A stretch of DNA of 15,095 nucleotides from Rhodospirillaceae bacterium. GTDB taxonomy: Bacteria; Pseudomonadota; Alphaproteobacteria; MPNO01; UBA2964. Positions 7,171 to 14,919 of this stretch are shown piece by piece; position 1 is the stretch's first letter; each line of letters starts with the position of its first letter. The stretch is taken from positions 1 through 15,095 of the forward strand of contig JABJKO010000104.1 in assembly GCA_018660305.1 (NCBI GenBank), in the 5' to 3' direction. The position numbers and the translations under genes were made by a program. The notes under the pieces are model-generated. The model did not search any database, was not told the origin of the DNA, and saw only the letters and a list, made by a program, of their open reading frames with translations.

Positions 7171-8008
7171 CGAGGCACCCGATCTTGCGTTTCTTCAGCC
7201 GGGAACAGAGCGTCTTCGCGCTGGGACGATCCGCCAGCGGACCGGCCTGCAGGCGATAGAACGTCCCCTTCCCTTTCAGATCCACCCGGACGATGTTCGA
7301 TTGTAATTTGCCGAAAAGATCCTTGTGCTTTTTAGTCAAACGCCCCCACGCCTTTTTCGCGTCACCCTGTGACCGAAGGGATGCTATTTGTATGCGGTAG
7401 GAAGAAGCGCTTGATTTCATCGGCGCCTTGCCCAGCTTCGCGACCTGACGCGGGGCGACTATCGCCTCCTTGGCGGTTTTTTTGGGCTGCGAGGCTGCCA
7501 TCCTGGGCGGCGGGGCTATCGCGGAGGGCGGTGGCGGCGGAATATCCATGCTGGCGGGACTGCGTGCAGCGGGCGCAATGGCGGACAAACGCTTAGCGGC
7601 CTTTTCCATCTCCCGTTCGGTCATCGCCGCCATTTGTTTGGCGCTGCTCTCGGCGGAAGGTTTATTCATGACGATTTCCGGGGGTGGCAGCAGACGTTCT
7701 GCCTGCGCGGGCTTTTCCGCGGCGTTGAGGCGTCCGTAGACCTGCTTGTCCCTATCCGGAACGGCCATGCCGCCCGGATCCTTAGGCCGGATCTTGGTCG
7801 GGCCTTTCTGTGCGGTGATCACCGGCGCACCCGTGCCCGCCGAGGGCACGTTGCCGCTATCATAGGAATAGATGACAACCGCCGTAAATCCGCCCACTGC
7901 GGCCAGCGCCACAAGAACCGTCAGGACCCGCCGGCCCCAGACCGGTTTTTGAGTACCCTCGGGTTTAGGCGGGCGGTCACCGGGATTGACATCGATCGTT
8001 TCAGACAT
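7157..8008 (-). CDS. SPOR-domain membrane protein
   Basis: A 283-residue bitopic protein. A short cytoplasmic, proline-rich N-terminus precedes one membrane helix (about 27-48), followed by a long disordered linker with proline runs (about 155-168) and alanine/lysine-rich stretches. A C-terminal SPOR domain (about 203-282: YRIQIASLRSQGDAKKAW...YRLQAGPLADR...C..LKK) completes it. SPOR domains bind denuded glycan strands at the septum, so a role in cell division or envelope remodelling is likely, as for FtsN/DedD-like proteins. The start overlaps the argS stop (TGATG) and the 3' end overlaps nagZ. A SPOR gene between argS and nagZ is common in alphaproteobacteria. No recognised FtsN-specific motif is visible, so no gene name is given. 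Confidence 0.88.
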   Translation of the reverse strand: MSETIDVNPGDRPPKPEGTQKPVWGRRVLTVLVALAAVGGFTAVVIYSYDSGNVPSAGTGAPVITAQKGPTKIRPKDPGGMAVPDRDKQVYGRLNAAEKPAQAERLLPPPEIVMNKPSAESSAKQMAAMTEREMEKAAKRLSAIAPAARSPASMDIPPPPPSAIAPPPRMAASQPKKTAKEAIVAPRQVAKLGKAPMKSSASSYRIQIASLRSQGDAKKAWGRLTKKHKDLFGKLQSNIVRVDLKGKGTFYRLQAGPLADRPSAKTLCSRLKKRKIGCLVVKP

Positions 8009-9762
8009 CAGCGCATTTCCTCCACCGGCACGACGCCCATAACCGCCAGGCCGGATCCTAATACCACCGCCACGGATCTCGCCAAGGCGACCCGTACCCG
8101 GGTCATCTCGGCATCCCCCGGGACGATAAAGCGCAGCGTTTCATTGTCATTGCCACGGTTCCAGAAGGCATGGAACGCCGCCGCCAGATCCGAAAGATAA
8201 AACGCCACACGATGCGGCTCGTGGGCGGTTGCCGCCCCCTCGACCACACGTGGCCAACCCGTCAAGAGCTTGATCATGGCAAGCTCGCTGCTATCCCGAA
8301 GCCGCGATATATCAGCATCCGCAAGCGACGAATCGTCAAGCGTGAGGCCGGGGAACGCCGCCGTGGCATTACGGACCACCGAACAGATCCGGGCATGGGC
8401 GTATTGCACATAAAACACCGGATTATCCCGCGACTGCTCAGTGACCTTCTGCAGATCGAAATCCAGCAGCGCCTCGTTGTTGCGGATCAGCATGATGAAC
8501 CGCACCACATCCTTGCCCACCTCGTCGACCACCTCGCGCAGGGTAACGAAGGTGCCGGCCCGTTTGGACATTTTAACCGGCTGCCCGCCGTCCATCAGAT
8601 TGACCAGATTGCACAGCCGCACATCGAGCGCGCCCTTATCTTCGGTGATCGCCTTGACGGCGGCCTGCATGCGCTTGACGTAACCCTTATGATCGGTGCC
8701 CCAGACATCGACCATGGTGGAAAAGCCGCGCTGGAACTTGTCGCGGTGATAGGCGATGTCCGACGCGAAGTAGGTCCAGCTTTCATCGGACTTTCGCAAG
8801 GGACGGTCGATGTCGTCACCAAATTCGGTGGCCTTGAACAGCAGTTGCGGCCGCTCCTCCCAATCGTCGGGCAGCTTGCCCTTGGGCGGCTCCAGCGTGC
8901 CCATGTAAACCAGATCCCGCTCTTCCAGCCAGTCCACCGCGTCCTTGATAGCCCCGGACTCGGCAAGGCCGCGCTCGGAGGTGAAGACCGCGTGCTCGAC
9001 ACCCAGCGCCGCAAGATCGTCTCGGATCAGCCCCATCATGGCATCGACGCTGTAATCGCGAAAAACCGGAAGCCAGTCTGACTCGTCCGCATTTTGCCAT
9101 TTGTCGCCGTCACGGGTGGCCAGGGCCTGACCCACATCCTTCATGTAATCGCCGGGATAAAGACCTTCGGGGATATCACCGACGGCCTCGCCAAGGGCTT
9201 CGCGGTAGCGCAGATGAGCGGAGCGCGCCAGCACATCGACCTGCGCGCCGGCGTCATTGATGTAATATTCCCGCGTAACCCCGAACCCGGCCTTGCCCAG
9301 CAACGACGCCAGCGCATCGCCGACCACAGCACCACGTCCATGCCCCACATGCATGGGGCCGGTAGGGTTGGCCGAGACATATTCCACATTGACCGACTGA
9401 CCCTGCCCGATGTCGGAATTGCCGTAATCGGTTCCGGCGGCCAGGATTTCCGGCAGGCGGGCCTGCCAGAAGGCGTCTTCCAGACGCAGATTGACGAAAC
9501 CAGGCCCGGCCACATCGGCCGCCGATATATCCGTGTGCCCCACAAGCGCCTTGGCCAGCAGTTCGCCCAGATCGCGCGGTTTCATCTTGGCGTCGCGGGC
9601 GATGACCATGGCCGCATTGGTGGACAGATCGCCATGTTCGGGATCGCGCGGCGGTTCCACATTGAGGCGCGACAGATCGAGCCCGTCCGGCACCGCACCG
9701 GCGGCCACCAGCTCTTCGATCGATTTTTGAACGATCTCTCGTATATGATTGAAGATATTCAT
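8008..9762 (-). CDS. argS: Arginine-tRNA ligase
   Basis: A 584-residue class I aminoacyl-tRNA synthetase charging tRNA-Arg. The N-terminal additional domain (about 1-110) includes [10 protein letters not shown]. The catalytic core has [15 protein letters not shown], with the HIGH-type motif HVGHG at 138-142. A KMSK motif is present at 397-400 (VKMSKRAGT); many ArgRS enzymes have a divergent version. The DALR-type anticodon-binding domain fills the C-terminus, with [12 protein letters not shown] at about 447-458. Size is normal and no break is seen. The ATG lies 3 nt after the dgt stop (TAG-AGT-ATG), so translation probably depends on dgt, and its TGA overlaps the next start codon. Confidence 0.96.
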   Translation of the reverse strand: MNIFNHIREIVQKSIEELVAAGAVPDGLDLSRLNVEPPRDPEHGDLSTNAAMVIARDAKMKPRDLGELLAKALVGHTDISAADVAGPGFVNLRLEDAFWQARLPEILAAGTDYGNSDIGQGQSVNVEYVSANPTGPMHVGHGRGAVVGDALASLLGKAGFGVTREYYINDAGAQVDVLARSAHLRYREALGEAVGDIPEGLYPGDYMKDVGQALATRDGDKWQNADESDWLPVFRDYSVDAMMGLIRDDLAALGVEHAVFTSERGLAESGAIKDAVDWLEERDLVYMGTLEPPKGKLPDDWEERPQLLFKATEFGDDIDRPLRKSDESWTYFASDIAYHRDKFQRGFSTMVDVWGTDHKGYVKRMQAAVKAITEDKGALDVRLCNLVNLMDGGQPVKMSKRAGTFVTLREVVDEVGKDVVRFIMLIRNNEALLDFDLQKVTEQSRDNPVFYVQYAHARICSVVRNATAAFPGLTLDDSSLADADISRLRDSSELAMIKLLTGWPRVVEGAATAHEPHRVAFYLSDLAAAFHAFWNRGNDNETLRFIVPGDAEMTRVRVALARSVAVVLGSGLAVMGVVPVEEMR

Positions 9763-9765
9763 ACT

Positions 9766-10956
9766 CTACTCGTACAAATCAAACAGGCGACGGTGTTCGT
9801 CCAACGCAAATCGGTCCGTCATACCGGCAATATAGTCGGCAACCAGCCGGGCGCGAGCGATTTTATCATCCCCTTCCGCCCGTAATCGCCAATCGGTGGG
9901 CAGACACCCGGGATCAGCCATAAAAAATCCGAACAGCTCGCTGACAATCCGGCGTGCCTTGCTTGTCATCCGGCTGACCCGGTAATGGCGGTACATGCGC
10001 TCGAACAGGAAAGTCTTCAAATCCCGGTTGGACCCTTCCATCTCCCGGGACATGGCGACCACCGGTTGAGACAGGGATCGCACATCGGCCGCGCAGCCCG
10101 GCTGTGCCGCCGCGAGCCGGCGGTTAGTCTCGGCCAGCAGATCATCCACCATGCGATCGATCATGCGCCGGGTGGTTTCGTGAATAAGACGGGATTGCTG
10201 CAAATCAGCGAAGTTGTTGGCCACTTCGCTGATGAGCGGCCCCACCAGCGGCAGATCGGCCAGATCCGCCACATCGAAGAGTCCGGCCCGCAGCCCGTCA
10301 TCCACATCATGGGTATTATAGGCGATGTCATCGGCAAGGGCGGCGATCTGGGCCTCGATGCCGGGCTGGGTATGGAGTTCCAGATCCTGTTGCTGGCCAT
10401 ATTCGGCAACGGACCAGGGCAATTCGTCATGATTGCCCGGCGCCGCGATCAACGGACCGTTATGTTTGGCCAGCCCTTCCAATGTCTCCCAGGTGAGGTT
10501 CAGCCCGTCGAAACCGGCATAGCGGGCTTCCAGCCGTGTCACCAGTCTCAGGGCATGGCCGTTGTGATCGAAGCCGCCATACGGCGCCATCACCTCCTGC
10601 AGACCTTCCTCGCCGGCATGGCCAAAGGGCGGGTGGCCGAGATCATGGGCCAGGGCCAGGGCTTCGGCGAGATCCTCGTCCACCATGAGCACCCGGGCCA
10701 GGGACCGGGCAATCTGGGCTACTTCCAGGCTGTGGGTCAGCCGCGTGCGGTAATGATCGCCCTCGTGATAGACAAACACCTGGGTCTTGTATTGCAGCCG
10801 CCGGAAAGCCCCGGAATGGATGATCCGGTCGCGGTCGCGCTGGAAGACCGATCGGGTCTGGCTTTCGGGTTCGGAAAACAGCCGCCCCCGGCTTTGCGCC
10901 GGATCACTCGCATAAGACGCTCTCGCGGGGGCGTCCGATTGGCGGCTGGCTGACAT
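9766..10956 (-). CDS. dgt: Deoxyguanosinetriphosphate triphosphohydrolase-like protein
   Basis: A 396-residue HD-domain hydrolase that splits dNTPs into deoxynucleosides and triphosphate, thereby controlling the dNTP pool. Visible motifs: RDRDRIIHSGAFRRLQYKTQV at about 40-60, the HD metal ligands H75 (RLTHS), H104-D105 (LAHDLGHPPFGH) and D209/D210 (ADDIAYNTHD). The length matches the shorter bacterial dGTPase-like type, not the 505-residue E. coli Dgt. It is the first gene of the long minus-strand operon, divergent from erpA with a 151-bp gap. AGGG lies 8 nt before the ATG. The N-terminal 35 residues are variable and could be unstructured. Confidence 0.93.
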   Translation of the reverse strand: MSASRQSDAPARASYASDPAQSRGRLFSEPESQTRSVFQRDRDRIIHSGAFRRLQYKTQVFVYHEGDHYRTRLTHSLEVAQIARSLARVLMVDEDLAEALALAHDLGHPPFGHAGEEGLQEVMAPYGGFDHNGHALRLVTRLEARYAGFDGLNLTWETLEGLAKHNGPLIAAPGNHDELPWSVAEYGQQQDLELHTQPGIEAQIAALADDIAYNTHDVDDGLRAGLFDVADLADLPLVGPLISEVANNFADLQQSRLIHETTRRMIDRMVDDLLAETNRRLAAAQPGCAADVRSLSQPVVAMSREMEGSNRDLKTFLFERMYRHYRVSRMTSKARRIVSELFGFFMADPGCLPTDWRLRAEGDDKIARARLVADYIAGMTDRFALDEHRRLFDLYE

Positions 10957-11107
10957 GGCCGGACCCTACAGCGCCCGGTGAACCGGTGCAATTAGCCTTT
11001 TTCACCTTCGACCAACCATTTTCTGCTATGTTGACCCTGGCTCAAAGGGCCCCTAAATAGGGTCATACGGTCGATTTGCCGCGCCGAATTATTAACCAAG
11101 GTTTCAC
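10957..11107. promoter_or_regulatory. Divergent dgt/erpA promoter region
   Basis: This 151-bp gap must hold promoters for the minus-strand dgt operon and for erpA. For erpA, TTGACC (11031-11036) and TAAATA (11054-11059) are 17 nt apart, a fair sigma-70-type match, with an AAGG ribosome-binding site just before the ATG at 11108. No equally good pair is seen toward dgt. I see no obvious Fe-S or iron-regulator operator here. Confidence 0.5.
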
Positions 11108-11482
11108 ATGCCGGATACGACGGAAGTAACAGCGGAAAATACCCCGGAAATTACGGGTGTTACCATCAGCGAATCCGCCGTAAAACGCATCAGCGCGATG
11201 ACCGCCGAGGGTGAATTTCAGGGCATGATGCTGCGGGTATCGGTATCCGGCGGCGGGTGTTCCGGTTTCCAGTACGGCTTCACCTTTGACGACGAAAAAG
11301 GCGGCGACGACCACGTGCTCGAACGGGATGGCGTCACCGTCCTGATCGACGATATGAGCTGGGAATTCGTCACCGGCAGCGAACTACATTTCGCCGAGGA
11401 ACTGATCGGCTCCTATTTCACCATGCGCAACCCAAACGCCGCCTCCACCTGCGGCTGCGGCGTGTCCTTCTCCATGGGCTGA
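11108..11482 (+). CDS. erpA: A-type iron-sulfur cluster carrier ErpA
   Basis: A 124-residue HesB/IscA-fold protein that carries [Fe-S] clusters to apo-enzymes. The three cluster-ligand cysteines are present: one in SVSGGGCSGFQYGF (about residue 47) and two in the C-terminal CGCG motif (STCGCGVSFSM). Residues 1-15 are a variable lead-in, then ITGVTISESAVKRI begins the conserved fold. The DDEKGGDDHVLERDGVTVLID stretch and the position next to dgt and xthA match the ErpA type commonly found in alphaproteobacteria, not an IscA inside an isc/suf operon. The ATG has AAGG 7 nt upstream. It is followed by a palindromic repeat element that could act as transcript end. Confidence 0.92.
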   Translation: MPDTTEVTAENTPEITGVTISESAVKRISAMTAEGEFQGMMLRVSVSGGGCSGFQYGFTFDDEKGGDDHVLERDGVTVLIDDMSWEFVTGSELHFAEELIGSYFTMRNPNAASTCGCGVSFSMG

Positions 11483-11824
11483 GTTTTCCGGATTTCACCT
11501 TTCCCCCACTATTTTCGTCATCCTCGCGCTCGACACGAGGATCTTTCTCCCAGGGAGTCTCCGGTGGTGGGAGATCCTCGCATCAAGTGCGAGGATGACG
11601 GGACTGTTATTGGAGGATAATAAAGACGGGTTTGGATCGAAAACGGTCCTCGTTGTCTCGTACTTCCGCCTTGCGCCAGAAACCGAACTGCCGGTGGACA
11701 TATGGGATTCCGACCAAAGTTCCTTCCCGATTGGCCGCGTTTCCCATTTTGCGGTAGAACCTCAATGTGATGCCCCTGTAAGACCTTGGGGCATTGCTCG
11801 CGCACTGTCTGCTGGGAACCGTCC
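11483..11824. other. erpA-xthA intergenic region
   Basis: A 342-bp gap. Positions 11516-11600 are the palindromic element. From 11601 to 11760 I see no convincing gene on the plus strand and no strong promoter. Just before xthA an inverted repeat ATGCCCC (11770-11776) and GGGGCAT (11788-11794) could form a 7-bp hairpin in the xthA leader; it has no T-run, so it is not a simple terminator. On the minus strand an open but start-less frame exists (see findings). Confidence 0.5.
11516..11600. repeat. 85-bp nested palindromic intergenic element
   Basis: CGTCATCCTCGC (11516-11527) is matched by its exact complement GCGAGGATGACG (11589-11600). Further in, CGAGGATCT (11536-11544) pairs with AGATCCTCG (11572-11580). 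Each arm can also fold alone: ATCCTCG/CGAGGAT on the left (11520-11542), and a perfect 9-bp stem ATCCTCGCA/TGCGAGGAT with a 5-nt loop on the right (11574-11596). The centre holds CTCCC-A-GGGAG. The DNA or RNA can therefore switch between one long hairpin and a three-stem form. Such 'GTCATCCTCG' palindromes resemble dispersed REP-like units known from alphaproteobacterial genomes; membership in a family is my inference. Confidence 0.8.
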
Positions 11825-12607
11825 ATGACCAAAATTGCCACCTGGAACGTCAATTCCATCCGCGTGCGTCTGCCGCGGCTGCTGGAATGGATGGAGGAAT
11901 CCAAACCGGACGTGGTTCTGCTGCAGGAGATAAAAGTTGTCGATGAGGGCTTTCCCGGCGAGGACATCGAAGCCATGGGCTATAATATCGAGGTCCATGG
12001 CCAGAAGACCTATAACGGCGTCGCCATTCTGTCGAAACACCCCATCGAGGATGTGAGCCGAGGGCTGCCGGGTGACGATTCGGACGAGCAGGCGCGCTAT
12101 ATCGAGGCCTTCACCGGCGGTGTGCGGGTGGCGTCGATCTACCTGCCCAACGGCAATCCGGCGCCCGGCGAGAAATACGATTACAAGCTGGGCTGGATGG
12201 ACCGCCTCTATGATCACACCACCGAATTGCTGGAACTGGACGAGGCCTTCGTGCTGGGCGGCGATTACAATGTCTGCCCAACCGATGCCGATGTCTATAA
12301 TCCGGCCGGCTGGGCCGATGACGCCCTATGCCGGCCCGAGACCCGCAACAAATTCCGCGCCATCGAAAATCTCGGCCTGACCAACGCCTTTCGCGCGCTG
12401 CATCCGGACCCCGGTCCCTACAGCTACTGGGATTATACGGCCGGCGCCTGGCAAAAGGATTTCGGGCTACTGATCGATCATCTGATGCTGTCGCCCCAGG
12501 CCACCGACCGGCTCACCGAGGCCGGTATCGACCGCAAACCGCGTGGTCGCGAAAAGCCTTCGGATCATACGCCGGTGTGGTGCGAATTATCTCTGGCGGC
12601 AGGGTGA
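11825..12607 (+). CDS. xthA: Exodeoxyribonuclease III / AP endonuclease
   Basis: A 260-residue Mg-dependent nuclease that cuts at abasic sites and trims 3' ends in base-excision repair. All landmark residues are visible: TWNVNS with N8, LLQEIK with the metal-ligand E35, YNGVAILS, the catalytic tyrosine in SIYLPNG (Y106), GGDYNV (D147, N149), the LLIDHLMLS motif with D218, and PSDHTPVW with H248. The open frame extends 13 codons upstream, but that extension is not family-like. The ATG at 11825 sits right before TKIATWNVN, where family members begin, with GGGAA about 7 nt upstream. A small membrane-protein gene follows 6 nt after the stop. Confidence 0.95.
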   Translation: MTKIATWNVNSIRVRLPRLLEWMEESKPDVVLLQEIKVVDEGFPGEDIEAMGYNIEVHGQKTYNGVAILSKHPIEDVSRGLPGDDSDEQARYIEAFTGGVRVASIYLPNGNPAPGEKYDYKLGWMDRLYDHTTELLELDEAFVLGGDYNVCPTDADVYNPAGWADDALCRPETRNKFRAIENLGLTNAFRALHPDPGPYSYWDYTAGAWQKDFGLLIDHLMLSPQATDRLTEAGIDRKPRGREKPSDHTPVWCELSLAAG

Positions 12608-12613
12608 TCAGCC

Positions 12614-12802
12614 ATGAGAATTCCCCGATATGTCATTGGCGCACTCCTGTTCGGACTCATCTATGCCTCCATCCAATGGTCCGAAGGGCGCATAACCGAT
12701 CTGAGAATCCTGTCGGTCCACCTGCTTCTCTTTGTCGTCCTCGGCTCGGCGCTGAGCTGGATGCTGTCCAAGGTGCTCGAATGGTACAAAAGCCGACAAT
12801 AG
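12614..12802 (+). CDS. Small two-helix membrane protein, unknown function
   Basis: A 62-residue protein with two predicted membrane helices (about 7-22 and 33-52), a short polar loop (QWSEGRITDLR) and a basic C-terminus (KVLEWYKSRQ). By the positive-inside rule both ends would be cytoplasmic. I do not recognise a family. It is probably real: GGGTGA lies 7 nt before the ATG, it starts 6 nt after xthA, ends 13 nt before the TPP-enzyme gene, and the composition changes abruptly from soluble to hydrophobic exactly within this frame. Its job cannot be read from context; it may simply be co-transcribed with xthA and the TPP enzyme. Confidence 0.7.
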   Translation: MRIPRYVIGALLFGLIYASIQWSEGRITDLRILSVHLLLFVVLGSALSWMLSKVLEWYKSRQ

Positions 12803-12815
12803 AAAGAACGATTCC

Positions 12816-14417
12816 ATGAATAACGCCGATCTGATCGTCGCCACCCTGAAAAAAGCCGGTGTGACCCACGGCTTTGGTATTCCCAGCGGCAATGTCCTGC
12901 CGCTGATGGAATCCATGCGCCAGGGAGGCATCGAATTCGTCCTGACGGCCCACGAAGGCTCCGCCGGTTTCGCGGCCGATGTGACGGGACGCCTGACCGG
13001 CATACCGGGCCTTTGTATCGCTACCCTTGGTCCCGGTGCGACAAATCTGTCGACCGGCGTCGGCAATGCCTGGCTCGACCGCTCGCCGATGATCGCCATT
13101 ACCTGCAATCTCAACACCGACCAGCTGGGCCGGCGCATCCAGATGTATATCGACCATCACGCGTTGTTTGCCCCCATCACCAAGGCCAGTCTCGCCTTTC
13201 GCCATGGTCATGTGGCCGACACCCTCGCCGAAGCCCTGCACATGGCCATGAGCGAGCCGCGCGGGCCTGTGCATATCGATTTGCCCGAAGACGTCGCCCT
13301 CGCCCCGGCGGAAGAGGAAATACCGGACATCGCACCGGGAACCGCCATCGACCCCGCCCCCGACGAGGCCATCGCACGCGCCGCCGCCCTGCTGGCCGAT
13401 GCCAAACGCCCCGTTGCCGTGCTGGGATCGACCGCCATGCGCATGGCCGATCACGCTTTGCTGCGCCGGTTCGTCGAGCATCATAATTTACCGTTCGCCG
13501 TCACCACCATGGCCAAGGGCCTGATCGACGATGACCACCCCCTGGCGCTGGGCTGTATCGAACGGGGCCGCCGCCAGCATCAGCGGGCGCTTCTGCACAG
13601 CGCTGATCTGATCGTCGGGGTCGGCTATGACACCATCGAGGTGGAATACGAGGCCTGGATCGGCGATGTGCCGCTGCTGCAGATCGATATGGATCCGGTG
13701 GATGTGGCCCCTAGCGTCAAATTACAGCACCAGGTCACCGGCGATTTGGCCTCATCGCTGGACCGGCTGTGTGCCGCCGGACCAGGGGGCAGCGGCTGGA
13801 CCGAACAGGATGTGGCCGGTCACGGCAAGGCGTTTCAGGAACTCCTGCGGCCGGAATCGCCGGGGTTTCCCGCCCATCAGGCCATCGATGCGGTGCGCAC
13901 CGCCCTGCCCCATGACGGCATCCTGACCTTCGATGTGGGCGCCCATACCCACCAGATCGCCAGCCAGTGGGCGGCGCACGCACCAAAGAGCTTCCTCATC
14001 ACCAACGGATGGTCGTCCATGGGGTTCGGCCTGCCGTCGGCCATTGCCGCCAAGCTGGCCAATCCGGAGAAGGATGTTGTCTGCTTGATCGGCGATGGCT
14101 GCTTCCAGATGACCTGCGGCGAACTGGCCACCGCCAAGCGCCTCGGCATCACCCTGCCCGTGGTGGTGCTGGACGACCGCTGGCTGGGACTGATCCGGAT
14201 CAAGCAGACGCGGCGGCAATACGGCATCTACGGCACCGAGCTCCAGTCGGAGGAGTACCGCGAGCCGCCGGCTCATTATTTCGGTGTGCCCGCCATAGGG
14301 GTTCGCAATCCGGAAGATTTGGGCAAGGCGGTCGAGGAAGCGCTAAAAGCCGACCATCCGACAGTCATCGAAGCCGTGGTCAATTCAGACCACTATATGG
14401 ACACCGTCTTCGATTAG
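12816..14417 (+). CDS. Thiamine-pyrophosphate enzyme, acetolactate-synthase-like superfamily
   Basis: A 533-residue protein with the three-domain layout of the family: N-terminal pyrimidine-binding domain (about 1-165) with the activating glutamate E47 in TAHEGSAGFAAD and the LGPGATNLSTG loop; a central Rossmann-like domain (about 185-325); and the C-terminal diphosphate-binding domain (about 355-525) with GWSSMGFGLPSAIA and GDGCFQMTCGELATAK (GDG at 426-428). The usual NN closing the GDG-X24-NN motif is DD here (453-454), so a metal-ligand position is Asp in place of Asn. It is shorter than typical acetolactate synthase (about 570) and no ilvN small subunit is nearby, so I do not call it ilvB. 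Substrate unknown; a decarboxylase or carboligase acting on a 2-oxo acid is likely. The ribosome-binding site is weak (AAAGAA). A strong terminator follows 20 nt after the stop. Confidence 0.85.
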   Translation: MNNADLIVATLKKAGVTHGFGIPSGNVLPLMESMRQGGIEFVLTAHEGSAGFAADVTGRLTGIPGLCIATLGPGATNLSTGVGNAWLDRSPMIAITCNLNTDQLGRRIQMYIDHHALFAPITKASLAFRHGHVADTLAEALHMAMSEPRGPVHIDLPEDVALAPAEEEIPDIAPGTAIDPAPDEAIARAAALLADAKRPVAVLGSTAMRMADHALLRRFVEHHNLPFAVTTMAKGLIDDDHPLALGCIERGRRQHQRALLHSADLIVGVGYDTIEVEYEAWIGDVPLLQIDMDPVDVAPSVKLQHQVTGDLASSLDRLCAAGPGGSGWTEQDVAGHGKAFQELLRPESPGFPAHQAIDAVRTALPHDGILTFDVGAHTHQIASQWAAHAPKSFLITNGWSSMGFGLPSAIAAKLANPEKDVVCLIGDGCFQMTCGELATAKRLGITLPVVVLDDRWLGLIRIKQTRRQYGIYGTELQSEEYREPPAHYFGVPAIGVRNPEDLGKAVEEALKADHPTVIEAVVNSDHYMDTVFD

Positions 14418-14437
14418 GTTCTTGCTCATAAAACGCT

Positions 14438-14465
14438 AAAAGGGCGGCCTAAAGGCCGCCCTTTT
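14438..14465. terminator. Bidirectional intrinsic terminator
   Basis: AAAAGGGCGGCC and GGCCGCCCTTTT form a perfect 12-bp stem around a TAAA loop. The A-run on one side and T-run on the other give a usable U-tract in both directions. It closes the plus-strand xthA-TPP unit and can also stop the convergent micro-protein transcript from the right. Confidence 0.92.
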
Positions 14466-14468
14466 GCG

Positions 14469-14534
14469 GTGACGATCCGGGGTGGGCAACAGATCGTCAC
14501 ATGCAACGCTTCGGGGGGAACACCCGGGGTTGCA
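14469..14534. repeat. Two inverted repeats downstream of the micro-protein genes
   Basis: GTGACGATC (14469-14477) is exactly complementary to GATCGTCAC (14492-14500) with a 14-nt loop. Immediately next to it, TGCAAC (14502-14507) pairs with GTTGCA (14529-14534), extended inward by TTCGGG and CCCGGG (with G-U pairs on the plus-strand transcript). No T-runs follow, so these are not ordinary terminators. In the minus-strand transcript they lie between the 53-aa gene and the terminator, as a structured 3' tail. Confidence 0.55.
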
Positions 14535-14536
14535 AA

Positions 14537-14698
14537 CTAATCCTCGATATCCTGCAGTATCGCGATCACGTCGTTCATATCCTCCGCCAGATACGTCCGC
14601 GAATCTTTCAGGATTTCCAGTAAACCTTCTCGATCCTCCGGCGAAAGGCGGTCGAGAAACTGTGTCATGTCGGTGGAAACTCCATCGGCTTTCGCCAT
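14537..14698 (-). CDS. 53-residue acidic helical protein, unknown function
   Basis: A 53-residue frame reading MAKADGVSTDMTQFLDRLSP at its start and ending in AILQDIED. It has 14 acidic and 5 basic residues, no cysteine or tryptophan, and regularly spaced Leu/Ile/Val (for example RLSPEDREGLLEILKDSR and DVIAILQDI), suggesting two amphipathic helices. I do not recognise a family. It is supported as a gene by a good Shine-Dalgarno (AGGAG, about 8 nt before the ATG), by codon use like its neighbours, and by its place 31 nt behind another small frame under a sigma-54 promoter. It could be a small regulator, adaptor or antitoxin-like protein binding a partner by helix packing; that is speculation. 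Confidence 0.65.
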   Translation of the reverse strand: MAKADGVSTDMTQFLDRLSPEDREGLLEILKDSRTYLAEDMNDVIAILQDIED

Positions 14699-14729
14699 AA
14701 CTACGCTCCTGTTGAACTGTTTGTTTTTG

Positions 14730-14843
14730 TTACAGACGATCGCTGCCGACAGCCATCAGCATCGACAATCCCGTCAGACACACACCGGACAGGATCATCA
14801 TGGTGATCGCGATCCGATGCTTCAGTCGTTTTTTCTTATTCAT
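14730..14843 (-). CDS. 37-residue single-helix membrane peptide, unknown function
   Basis: The peptide starts MNKKKRLKHR, a strongly basic cytoplasmic head, then has one hydrophobic helix (about 11-32, IAITMMILSGVCLTG then LSMLMAV) with one cysteine (C22), and a short polar tail (GSDRL). It is too short for most gene finders. The same frame is open further up to 14960, but the predicted sigma-54 transcript starts near 14910, and the typical K/R-then-helix pattern begins at the ATG at 14843, so the short start is preferred. The ribosome-binding site is weak (GGGTTGAG). It could be a membrane-stress or regulatory peptide. No family is recognised. Confidence 0.5.
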   Translation of the reverse strand: MNKKKRLKHRIAITMMILSGVCLTGLSMLMAVGSDRL

Positions 14844-14919
14844 GATCTCAACCCGTTCTCTCTGTTGGCATACGCACCTGACTCGATTGGAGGCATGCGC
14901 GTTATTACGTCTCCATAGA

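Noticed and set aside
11516..11600. CRISPR repeat or transposon end
   Set aside because: Only one palindromic unit, no spacers, no transposase frame and no flanking target duplication visible.
11786..11824. Thirteen-residue upstream extension of xthA
   Set aside because: Family proteins start at M-x-K-I-A-T-W-N; the extension crosses the leader hairpin and has no ribosome-binding site.
12816..14417. Naming the TPP enzyme ilvB or another specific enzyme
   Set aside because: Shorter than acetolactate synthase, no small-subunit gene, atypical DD motif; the sequence does not reveal the substrate.
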